Shown here piece after piece: positions 57,550 to 64,000 of a stretch of 64,000 bases of DNA. Source of the DNA: Ferrimonas aestuarii. Its GTDB lineage: Bacteria; Pseudomonadota; Gammaproteobacteria; Enterobacterales; Shewanellaceae. A program made the position numbers and the translations under genes. The first letter of the stretch is position 1; every line of letters starts with the position of its first letter. The notes under the pieces are model-generated. The model ran no database searches, was not told the origin of the DNA, and saw nothing but the letters and a program-made list of their open reading frames with translations. Where the stretch lies: assembly GCF_005116665.1 (NCBI RefSeq), contig NZ_SWCJ01000001.1, positions 62,001-126,000 on the forward strand, given 5' to 3'.

Positions 57550-60171
57550 ATGCGTATGACCACGGCTGAAATTCGGGAAGCTTTCCTGGAATATTTCCGT
57601 ACCCAAAACCACGAAGTGGTGGCTTCCAGCTCTCTGGTGCCACACAACGATCCCACCTTGCTGTTCACCAACGCTGGTATGAACCAGTTTAAGGACTGCT
57701 TCCTTGGTGCCGAGCAACGTAGCTACACCCGAGCCACCACAGCGCAGCGCTGTGTGCGAGCTGGTGGTAAGCATAACGATCTGGAAAACGTGGGTTTTAC
57801 GGCGCGTCACCACACCTTCTTTGAAATGTTGGGTAACTTCAGCTTCGGCGATTACTTTAAGCGTGAAGCAATTAAGTTTGCGTGGGAGTTTCTGACGGTA
57901 GAGATGAAACTGCCGAAAGAGAAGCTGTGTGTAACCGTATACGAAACCGATGACGAAGCTTTCGACATCTGGAACAAAGAGATGGGCGTGCCTGCCGAAG
58001 ACATCATTCGTATCGGTGATAACAAAGGCGCACCATACGCTTCAGATAACTTCTGGCAGATGGGTGATACCGGTCCATGTGGTCCATGTACCGAAATTTT
58101 CTACGATCACGGTGAGCAGCACTGGGGCGGCCGCCCTGGTACGCCGGAAGAGGATGGCGATCGCTTCATCGAAATCTGGAACATCGTATTCATGCAGTAC
58201 AACCGTCATGCCGACGGAACCATGGAGCCTCTGCCTAAGCCTGCGGTAGATACCGGTATGGGCATTGAGCGTGTGGCTGCCATTCTGCAAGGTGGTCACT
58301 CCAACTACGACATCGACATCTTCCAGACCCTGATCAAAGAGGCTGCTAACGTTGTTGGCACCGAAGACTTGGACAATAAGTCACTGCGCGTGATTGCCGA
58401 CCACATTCGCTCGTGTGCCTACCTAATTGTTGACGGCGTAATGCCATCCAATGAAGGTCGTGGTTACGTACTGCGCCGCATTATTCGCCGTGCGGTACGT
58501 CACGGGAACAAGCTGGGCGCTACCGGTACCTTCTTCCACAAACTGGTTGGCCCGCTGGCCGAAGTGATGGGTGGTGCTGGTGAAGAGCTGAAAGCTCAGC
58601 AAGCGATGGTTGAAAAAGTACTGCGTATCGAAGAGGAAAACTTCGGTCGTACTCTGGAGCGTGGCCTGCAAATTCTCAGCGACGCCCTAGAAAACTTAGA
58701 TGGCAAAGTGCTGGATGGCGAAACCGTATTTAAGCTGTACGACACCTATGGTTTCCCTGCGGATCTGACCAACGACGTGGCTCGTGAGCGTGGTTTTGAG
58801 ATCGACGAAGACGGCTTTAACGCCGAGATGGAAGCACAGCGTCAGCGAGCCCGCGATGCCGGTAAGTTCAGCGTGGATTACGCCAACGTTACCGCCATTG
58901 ATGCGCAAAGCGAATTTACTGGCTACGACAAGGCTGAGCAGTGGGGCAAGGTTATCGCCATCTACAAAGAGGGCGAATCCGTTGGCCAACTGCTGGAAGG
59001 TGAAGAGGGCCAGGTGATTCTGGACCGCACCAGCTTCTATGGCGAAAGTGGTGGCCAGGTGGGTGATACCGGTGAGCTTATCATGCAAGATGGCGCGTTC
59101 ACCGTTACCGATACTAAGAAATCCGGCGATGCCATTCTTCACATCGGTTACGTCTCCGGTGGTGAAATCCACGTGGGTGAAGAACTTACCGCTGCGATCA
59201 CCGAAGAGCGTCGTCAAGCCATTAAGTTGAACCACTCTGCGACTCACTTAGTTCACGCCGCGCTGCGCAAAGTGCTGGGCGACCACGTGACTCAGAAAGG
59301 CTCTCTGGTTACTGCCGATTCACTGCGTTTTGACTTCAGCCACTTCGAAGGTGTGAGTGTGAAAGCACTGCGCACCGTAGAAAAGCTGGTTAACGAGCAG
59401 ATTCGCGCTAACAACCCCGTGGCAACCCGCCTAATGGACATTGACGCTGCTAAAGAGGCAGGAGCTATGGCGCTATTCGGTGAGAAGTACGACGATGAAG
59501 TTCGTGTTGTTGGCATGGGCGAGTTCTCTACCGAGCTCTGTGGTGGCACCCACGTTGAACGCACCGGTGATATCGGTTTCTTCAAGATCATCTCTGAAGG
59601 TGGTATTGCTGCGGGTGTTCGCCGTATCGAAGCGATCACCGGTGAAGTGGCGATTGAAGCCATGCACGAACTGGGTGAGCAGCTGGATCAAGTGGCAGCT
59701 CTGATGAAGAGCGACTCTCGCAACATCGGTGAGCGTGCTCAAACCATGATTGAGCGTACCAAGTGGTTGGAAAAAGAAGTTGAGCGTTTGAACGCCAAAC
59801 TTAGCGCCCATGCAGGAGCGTCTCTAGTGGAAGACGCGCTGGATATCAATGGCACCAAAGTCATCGTGGCTAATCTAGAAGGAGCCGATCCTAAGAGCCT
59901 ACGTGACACCGTAGATCAGCTTAAAAATAAGCTAGGTACCGGTGTTGTGGTATTGGCTGTGGCCAAAGATGACAAAGTGAGCTTGATTGCTGGCGTTACC
60001 AAAGACCTTATCGGCAAAGTGAAAGCAGGTGAGCTGGTGAACATGGTAGCTCAGCAAGTCGGTGGTAAAGGTGGCGGTCGTCCTGATATGGCGATGGCTG
60101 GCGGTAGTGATGTTGCCGCCGTACCGACAGCGCTGGCAAGCGTTAATGATTGGCTGGCTCAGCGACTGTAA
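57550..60171 (+). CDS. alaS: Alanyl-tRNA synthetase
   Basis: Class II synthetase with editing domain. N-terminal catalytic core ([24 protein letters not shown]), editing-site [13 protein letters not shown] and CGGTH zinc motifs, and the C-terminal glycine-rich C-Ala domain. 873 aa. ATG 57550 and ATG 57556 are both possible starts. Between its start and the divergent glycosyltransferase (57271-57549) I see no gene. Confidence 0.97.
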   Translation: MRMTTAEIREAFLEYFRTQNHEVVASSSLVPHNDPTLLFTNAGMNQFKDCFLGAEQRSYTRATTAQRCVRAGGKHNDLENVGFTARHHTFFEMLGNFSFGDYFKREAIKFAWEFLTVEMKLPKEKLCVTVYETDDEAFDIWNKEMGVPAEDIIRIGDNKGAPYASDNFWQMGDTGPCGPCTEIFYDHGEQHWGGRPGTPEEDGDRFIEIWNIVFMQYNRHADGTMEPLPKPAVDTGMGIERVAAILQGGHSNYDIDIFQTLIKEAANVVGTEDLDNKSLRVIADHIRSCAYLIVDGVMPSNEGRGYVLRRIIRRAVRHGNKLGATGTFFHKLVGPLAEVMGGAGEELKAQQAMVEKVLRIEEENFGRTLERGLQILSDALENLDGKVLDGETVFKLYDTYGFPADLTNDVARERGFEIDEDGFNAEMEAQRQRARDAGKFSVDYANVTAIDAQSEFTGYDKAEQWGKVIAIYKEGESVGQLLEGEEGQVILDRTSFYGESGGQVGDTGELIMQDGAFTVTDTKKSGDAILHIGYVSGGEIHVGEELTAAITEERRQAIKLNHSATHLVHAALRKVLGDHVTQKGSLVTADSLRFDFSHFEGVSVKALRTVEKLVNEQIRANNPVATRLMDIDAAKEAGAMALFGEKYDDEVRVVGMGEFSTELCGGTHVERTGDIGFFKIISEGGIAAGVRRIEAITGEVAIEAMHELGEQLDQVAALMKSDSRNIGERAQTMIERTKWLEKEVERLNAKLSAHAGASLVEDALDINGTKVIVANLEGADPKSLRDTVDQLKNKLGTGVVVLAVAKDDKVSLIAGVTKDLIGKVKAGELVNMVAQQVGGKGGGRPDMAMAGGSDVAAVPTALASVNDWLAQRL

Positions 60172-60174
60172 TCG

Positions 60175-61392
60175 GTGGCACTGCTAGTACAAAAATATGG
60201 TGGAACCTCGGTAGGCTCGTTTGAGCGTATCGAGGCCGTGGCCGATCAGATAGTGCGTACCGTAAACCTGGGTCATCAGGTGGTGGTGGTGCTGTCGGCC
60301 ATGGCCGGTGAGACCAATCGTTTGTTGGGTTTGGCATCCAAGGTTTCAGCCAAGCCCAGCGCTCGTGAGTTGGATGTTCTTGTGAGCAGCGGTGAACAAA
60401 TCTCCGTTGCCTTAATGGCATTAGCCCTTCAAAAGCGGGGCATTCAAGGCATATCCTTGTTGGGAAGTCAGGTGTCTATTCATACTGATGATCACCATGG
60501 ACGAGCTGAGATAACCGAAGTGCAATGTCAGCGCATTGAGCGTTGCCTGACTCTTGGGCAAGTGCCGATCATCGCGGGTTTTCAAGGTATTAATGGTGCT
60601 GGAGACATCACCACTTTGGGCCGAGGTGGTTCAGATACCACAGCGGTTGCAGTGGCCGCTAGCATTCGCGCTGATGAATGCCAGATTTTCACCGATGTGG
60701 AAGGGGTCTATACTACGGATCCACGTGTAGAACCTCATGCTCGAAAGATGGACTGCATTACCTTTGAAGAGATGCTAGAGCTCTCTAGCCTCGGAGCCAA
60801 GGTGTTGCAGATCAGGTCGGTTGAGTTTGCAGGAAAACATCGTGTACCTTTGCGAGTATTATCCAGTTTCCAAGCGGGAGAGGGCACCCTTATCCGTTAT
60901 GACAATCAAGGACAGAGTGAAGGAATTACTGGAATTGCGTTTAACCGTAATGAAGTTGCCATTACCCTTTCCGGTTTAGAAGAGACGACCACTACAGTCG
61001 CTGAAGTATTTGCGCCTCTCAATGAAGCAAAAATACCCGTGGATATGTTGGTGCAGTCTGCTGCAGTTAATGATAGGGTGGAATTGACTTTTACGTTACC
61101 GCAGAGCGATTTAGCGGTAGCCAAGTCACTACTTGATCCTGTTGTGGAACGTTTCTCTGGCCAGCCTTTGGTTGCCAAAGAGAATATGTGTAAAGTCTCT
61201 GTTGTGGGAGCAGGCCTGCCTCAGCATAGTGAATTGACTCAACAAGTGCTGGAAGTGTTAGCGGAAGAAGGCATTCATGTACATCTCTTGGCGTCTGCGG
61301 AAATCAAGCTTTCTGTGGCCATCGAGGAGAAATACTTAGAATTAGCGGTCAGAAGTTTACATAGTGCTTTTAAATTGAGTGAGAACGTATAA
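60175..61392 (+). CDS. lysC: Aspartate kinase (LysC-type)
   Basis: First step of the aspartate family pathway (Lys, Thr, Met, diaminopimelate). 405 aa, monofunctional class: kinase domain with KYGGTSVG at the start and GRGGSDTTAVA, then two ACT domains in the last 140 residues for feedback control. Start is GTG 60175, 3 bases after the alaS stop, so it is co-transcribed. alaS-lysC-csrA order is shared with Shewanella and Pseudomonas. Confidence 0.94.
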   Translation: MALLVQKYGGTSVGSFERIEAVADQIVRTVNLGHQVVVVLSAMAGETNRLLGLASKVSAKPSARELDVLVSSGEQISVALMALALQKRGIQGISLLGSQVSIHTDDHHGRAEITEVQCQRIERCLTLGQVPIIAGFQGINGAGDITTLGRGGSDTTAVAVAASIRADECQIFTDVEGVYTTDPRVEPHARKMDCITFEEMLELSSLGAKVLQIRSVEFAGKHRVPLRVLSSFQAGEGTLIRYDNQGQSEGITGIAFNRNEVAITLSGLEETTTTVAEVFAPLNEAKIPVDMLVQSAAVNDRVELTFTLPQSDLAVAKSLLDPVVERFSGQPLVAKENMCKVSVVGAGLPQHSELTQQVLEVLAEEGIHVHLLASAEIKLSVAIEEKYLELAVRSLHSAFKLSENV

Positions 61393-61430
61393 TATCTGCC
61401 TATACGGGTAGAATTAATCTAAGCTAACTT

Positions 61431-61436
61431 TATAAT
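61431..61436 (+). promoter_or_regulatory. Possible csrA promoter -10
   Basis: Perfect TATAAT 57 bases before csrA; -35 is poor (TAGAAT at 16-base spacing). A CACTAC/GTAGTG hairpin lies in the leader (61451-61467). Confidence 0.4.
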
Positions 61437-61492
61437 AGCGCACAAGAATTCACTACTGACCGTAGTGGGCTTGATCAAAGAGGAGCAAGAGA

Positions 61493-61687
61493 ATGCTGAT
61501 TTTGACTCGCCGCGTAGGCGAAACCTTGATGATTGGTGACGAAGTCACCGTCACCGTTCTGGGAGTGAAGGGAAACCAAGTGCGCATTGGTGTTAATGCT
61601 CCGAAAGAGGTTTCTGTACACCGCGAAGAGATCTACATGCGAATTCAAGCCGAGAAAGACGGCTCGCCGCAAGGTGGAAACTTCTAA
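61493..61687 (+). CDS. csrA: Carbon storage regulator CsrA
   Basis: RNA-binding dimer that controls translation of motility, biofilm and carbon-storage mRNAs by binding GGA motifs. [34 protein letters not shown] and the VHREEIY RNA-contact helix are intact. 64 aa. AGAGGAGCAAGAG upstream gives a strong GGA-containing ribosome site that CsrA itself could bind. Confidence 0.98.
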   Translation: MLILTRRVGETLMIGDEVTVTVLGVKGNQVRIGVNAPKEVSVHREEIYMRIQAEKDGSPQGGNF

Positions 61688-61718
61688 AAAAACCGACGCA
61701 ATGGCGTCGGTTTTTTTA
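61685..61718 (+). terminator. Intrinsic terminator of csrA
   Basis: AAAACCGACGC pairs with GCGTCGGTTTT around AATG, then T-rich. Confidence 0.93.
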
Positions 61719-61836
61719 TGGGCGAATGAAATTCGCTCTTGCGCTATTTCGAGTCATAATATTTGCTCTATTTGACCGATGACAGACCGAGTTGGGCAAA
61801 AACAGTGCAGTCGATGTCGTTGTCGGGAAAAAGCGT

Positions 61837-61864
61837 TTGACTTATTTCTGCCACACCGTAATAT
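61837..61864 (+). promoter_or_regulatory. Promoter of the serV-argV tRNA operon
   Basis: TTGACT (61837-61842), 16-base spacer, TAATAT (61859-61864), GC-rich discriminator ACGCCCCGC. Stable-RNA type. Confidence 0.75.
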
Positions 61865-61935
61865 ACGCCCCGCACCAACGCAGAGACACTCTGTATTGGT
61901 GTGGGTGGTACTTCCTCCCAAACGATAAAGTGCAT

Positions 61936-62025
61936 GGTGAGGTGGCCGAGTGGCTGAAGGCGCGCCCCTGCTAAGGGCGTATACCTTGATCGGTATCGAG
62001 GGTTCGAATCCCTCCCTCACCGCCA
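61936..62025 (+). tRNA. tRNA-Ser (GCT)
   Basis: 90 nt with a long variable arm. Acceptor GGTGAGG pairs with CCTCACC; anticodon loop CTGCTAA gives GCT; CCA encoded. Same position as serV of E. coli, after csrA. Confidence 0.97.
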
Positions 62026-62029
62026 TTGC

Positions 62030-62106
62030 GCGCTCGTAGCTCAGCTGGATAGAGTACCTGGCTACGAACCAGGCGGTCGGAGGTTCGAATCCTCCCGAGC
62101 GCGCCA
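62030..62106 (+). tRNA. tRNA-Arg (ACG), copy 1
   Basis: 77 nt. Acceptor type A: GCGCTCG pairs with CGAGCGC. Anticodon loop CTACGAA gives ACG, read as inosine-CG. CCA encoded. Only 4 bases after tRNA-Ser. Confidence 0.97.
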
Positions 62107-62244
62107 TATTATTGATGTCTGAGCGGAGCTCAGATTATCATTGCGTCACGGTCGGATTGCCGGCCTTCGGGACAAGCCCTACGGCGGTTATACCGGCGAA
62201 AGCGTTGCTTTCTAACTTCCGTTATAACCCTCCCGAGCGCGCCA
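62107..62244 (+). repeat. tRNA-tail repeat R1
   Basis: 138 nt after tRNA-Arg copy 1: a CTGAGC/GCTCAG hairpin, a core with GGTCGGATTGCCGGCCT and the GAAAGC/GCTTTC hairpin, then a 16-base tail CCTCCCGAGCGCGCCA (62229-62244) identical to the 3' end of the preceding tRNA. Confidence 0.9.
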
Positions 62245-62317
62245 TTATTTAAGGAAGCCACGCAAAAGTGCTTGCGTGGCTTTTATTTTCCCCAAGGGGA
62301 AGACAACAATTTGAAGT

Positions 62318-62394
62318 GCGTCCTTAGCTCAGCTGGATAGAGTACCTGGCTACGAACCAGGCGGTCGGAGGTTCGAATCCTCCAGGACGCGCCA
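62318..62394 (+). tRNA. tRNA-Arg (ACG), copy 2
   Basis: 77 nt. Acceptor type B: GCGTCCT pairs with AGGACGC, a compensated change; body identical to copy 1. CCA encoded. Confidence 0.97.
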
Positions 62395-62531
62395 TTTTAA
62401 ATTGCTACCTGAGCAAGCTCAGGTGCTGTTGGCGACTTAGGTCGGATTGCCGGCCTTCGGACGAGTCCTACGGCGTTTATGCGGCGAAAGCGTTGCTTTC
62501 TTACTCCGCAGAAACCCTCCAGGACGCGCCA
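62395..62531 (+). repeat. tRNA-tail repeat R2
   Basis: 137 nt with hairpin CCTGAGC/GCTCAGG, the shared core, and a type-B tail CCTCCAGGACGCGCCA (62516-62531) matching copy 2. Confidence 0.9.
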
Positions 62532-62575
62532 TCTTATTGATTATCTGATTAGATTCAGATAATAGTGAAAAATAC

Positions 62576-62652
62576 GCGCTCGTAGCTCAGCTGGATAGAG
62601 TACCTGGCTACGAACCAGGCGGTCGGAGGTTCGAATCCTCCCGAGCGCGCCA
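62576..62652 (+). tRNA. tRNA-Arg (ACG), copy 3
   Basis: 77 nt, acceptor type A, CCA encoded. No tail repeat follows. Confidence 0.97.
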
Positions 62653-62679
62653 TTTTCTCACACAACAACAAGTTTCTGC

Positions 62680-62756
62680 GCGCTCGTAGCTCAGCTGGAT
62701 AGAGTACCTGGCTACGAACCAGGCGGTCGGAGGTTCGAATCCTCCCGAGCGCGCCA
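62680..62756 (+). tRNA. tRNA-Arg (ACG), copy 4
   Basis: 77 nt, acceptor type A, CCA encoded. No tail repeat follows. Confidence 0.97.
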
Positions 62757-62790
62757 TTATTTTTAGTAATTCTTAGAATTATCTAAATCT

Positions 62791-62867
62791 GCGTCCTTAG
62801 CTCAGCTGGATAGAGTACCTGGCTACGAACCAGGCGGTCGGAGGTTCGAATCCTCCAGGACGCGCCA
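62791..62867 (+). tRNA. tRNA-Arg (ACG), copy 5
   Basis: 77 nt, acceptor type B as in copy 2, CCA encoded. Confidence 0.97.
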
Positions 62868-63003
62868 TTTTAAATGCTGCCTGAGCAAGCTCAGGGGCGG
62901 TTGGCGACTTAGGTCGGATTGCCGGCCTTCAGACAAGTCCTACGGCGTTTATGCGGCGAAAGCGTTGCTTTCTTACTCCGCAGAAACCCTCCAGGACGCG
63001 CCA
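62868..63003 (+). repeat. tRNA-tail repeat R3
   Basis: 136 nt, nearly identical to R2, ending in the type-B tail (62988-63003). Copies 2+R2 and 5+R3 look like one duplicated block. Confidence 0.9.
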
Positions 63004-63055
63004 TTTTTAAATCGAACTCAATTTCATGGAAGTTCGACTACAATCAAGTTTCTGC

Positions 63056-63132
63056 GCGCTCGTAGCTCAGCTGGATAGAGTACCTGGCTACGAACCAGGC
63101 GGTCGGAGGTTCGAATCCTCCCGAGCGCGCCA
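63056..63132 (+). tRNA. tRNA-Arg (ACG), copy 6
   Basis: 77 nt, acceptor type A, CCA encoded. Last tRNA gene of the cluster. Confidence 0.97.
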
Positions 63133-63620
63133 TCATTTATAATGAAGCCCGAGCAGTGCTCGGGTTTTTTTATGCGCGTTCGGTCGGATTGCCGGCCTGC
63201 GGGCAAGCCCTTTGGCGTGATACCGGCGAAAGCGCTGCTTTCTAACTTCCGTTATCACCCTCCCGAGCGCGCCATCATTTATAATGAAGCCCGAGCAGTG
63301 CTCGGGTTTTTTTATGCGCGTTCGGTCGGATTGCCGGCCTGCGGGCAAGCCCTTCGGCGTGATACCGGCGAAAGCGCTGCTTTCTAACTTCCGTTATCAC
63401 CCTCCCGAGCGCGCCATCATTTATAATGAAGCCCGAGCAGTGCTCGGGTTTTTTTATGCGCGTTCGGTCGTATTGCCGACCTGCGGGCAAGCCCTTCGGC
63501 GTGATACCGGCGAAAGCGTTGCTTTCTAACTTCCGTTATCACCCTCCCGAGCGCGCCATCATTTATAATGAAGCCCGAGCAGTGCTCGGGTTTTTTATGC
63601 GCGTTCGGTCGGATTGCCGG
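63133..63620 (+). repeat. Tandem tRNA-tail repeats R4-R6 and truncated R7 (142-base period)
   Basis: R4 63133-63274, R5 63275-63416, R6 63417-63558, each exactly 142 nt, then R7 from 63559, which diverges near 63620. Each unit opens with a terminator hairpin, carries the GGTCGGATTGCC-type core (R6 has GGTCGTATTGCC) and ends with the type-A tail CCTCCCGAGCGCGCCA. Short open frames appear on both strands at the same period; I regard them as repeat artefacts, though a small encoded peptide cannot be excluded. Confidence 0.92.
63146..63171 (+). terminator. First of four tandem identical terminators
   Basis: CCCGAGC (63148-63154) pairs with GCTCGGG (63158-63164), then T7. The same hairpin recurs at about 63290-63313, 63432-63455 and 63574-63596, once per repeat unit. 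Confidence 0.9.
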
Positions 63621-63820
63621 CCTTGGGTCACGCCTGAACTTTTCCATGTATCGAGAATCCGTTTAACCCCTAATAAGCGCTTTACGCTGTCCTGACAGCG
63701 TTAGGGATACCAAGTTCGTATAATGCGTTGGAAGTGTTTCTGGGGGCGGCTGTGGCTTTGTGGGGAGGAGGGGGAAACCCTCAGTGACTTCATAAGTTGA
63801 AGTCACTGAGTATTCTGGAA
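63621..63820. other. Non-coding stretch between the repeat array and nadE
   Basis: 200 bases without a gene. It holds an ACGCTGTC/GACAGCGT hairpin (about 63683-63703) and a perfect 11-bp inverted repeat CTCAGTGACTT/AAGTCACTGAG (63780-63790 with 63800-63810) after the nadE stop, possibly its terminator though it lacks a T run. Confidence 0.6.
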
Positions 63821-64000
63821 TCAGTCGTAGATGGTGGGAATAGGTTGGCGTTTATGTTGAGTCGCCTTGTAGATCCCTATTAGTTTGGCCTCAGCTTCTG
63901 CCTCGATGGTCTTTCCTTCCAGAAAATCATCAATTTGATCGTAGGTCAGGCCTAGAGCTACTTCGTCTTCCAGTTGAGGGCGGTCCTCCTCCAGATCGGC
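63821..64000 (-). CDS. nadE: NH3-dependent NAD synthetase, C-terminal end (5' truncated by window)
   Basis: The last 59 codons of a minus-strand gene whose 5' part lies beyond base 64000. The translation [18 protein letters not shown], then [12 protein letters not shown] and a C-terminal [11 protein letters not shown], matches the end of ammonia-dependent NadE, which makes NAD from deamido-NAD. The stop is TGA at 63821-63823 (complement). Confidence 0.85.
   Translation of the reverse strand, partial: ADLEEDRPQLEDEVALGLTYDQIDDFLEGKTIEAEAEAKLIGIYKATQHKRQPIPTIYD

Noticed and set aside
61754..62107. Minus-strand 117-residue frame across tRNA-Ser and tRNA-Arg
   Set aside because: It is antisense to two certain tRNA genes; such frames are common annotation errors.
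62030..63620. CRISPR array
   Set aside because: The repeats are tRNAs and tRNA-tail units of 77-142 bases with no short direct repeats and unique spacers; no cas genes are present.
61936..63620. Integrated island with tRNA attachment sites, given the repeated tRNA 3' ends
   Set aside because: Tail copies resemble att sites, but there is no integrase or cargo; units are short, uniform and contain only repeat sequence.
63024..63695. Series of 60-89 residue open frames on both strands in the repeat array
   Set aside because: They follow the 142-base repeat period, run through tRNA tails and terminators, and lack ribosome sites. Treated as repeat artefacts.

Overview
The window is a chromosomal segment of a Gram-negative, polarly flagellated gammaproteobacterium. 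Gene order (flhF-flhG-fliA-cheYZAB-parC-parP-cheW; tig-clpP-clpX-lon-hupB-ppiD; recA-recX-alaS-lysC-csrA-serV-argV cluster), the FccA-like flavoprotein paired with a tetraheme cytochrome c, and FabV point to Alteromonadales near Shewanella/Ferrimonas/Paraferrimonas. I infer this from synteny and protein families; no 16S rRNA gene is present.

Layout. 1-10.3 kb: the 3' part of a polar flagellar and chemotaxis operon, entering inside flhF and closing at an intrinsic terminator; it carries the ParC/ParP system that places chemosensory arrays at the pole. 10.4-15.2 kb: a small membrane protein, a Yip1-like protein, lpxH-ppiB, cysS and folD. 15.5-16.0 kb: tRNA operon Pro-Arg-His with a decayed tRNA-Pro-like copy in its leader. 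16.1-25.0 kb: protein quality control (trigger factor, ClpP, ClpX, Lon with a sigma-32-type promoter, HU, tRNA-Asp, PpiD). 25.2-33.2 kb: FabV, a small hypothetical, a large exported metallopeptidase/propeller/barrel protein, a WS/DGAT acyltransferase and a chemoreceptor. 33.3-38.5 kb: a TetR regulator divergent from a Tat-exported flavoprotein reductase, tetraheme cytochrome, periplasmic cupin and porin. I read this as a candidate anaerobic respiratory module for an unsaturated organic acid, possibly made in the periplasm by the cupin. 38.7-48.7 kb: a possible sRNA, topB behind a LexA box, the YjjI/YjjW glycyl-radical pair, a 47-codon membrane protein, a MITE-like element, a DEDDh exonuclease, a DUF533 protein, a stand-alone flagellar C-terminal-motif protein, a GDPD lipoprotein and a Tsx-like channel with a CRP site. 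48.7-61.7 kb: mutS, recA (SOS promoter), recX, envelope glycan genes, alaS, lysC and csrA. 61.8-63.6 kb: tRNA-Ser and six tRNA-Arg(ACG) genes interleaved with repeats that each end in a copy of the tRNA 3' tail. The window closes in the 3' end of nadE.

Most of the window is conserved core genome. The accessory or unusual parts are the 33.3-38.5 kb reductase/cupin/porin cluster, the 43.9-44.2 kb inverted-repeat element, the 38.7-38.9 kb regulatory stretch, and the tRNA-Arg tail-repeat array at 62.1-63.6 kb.
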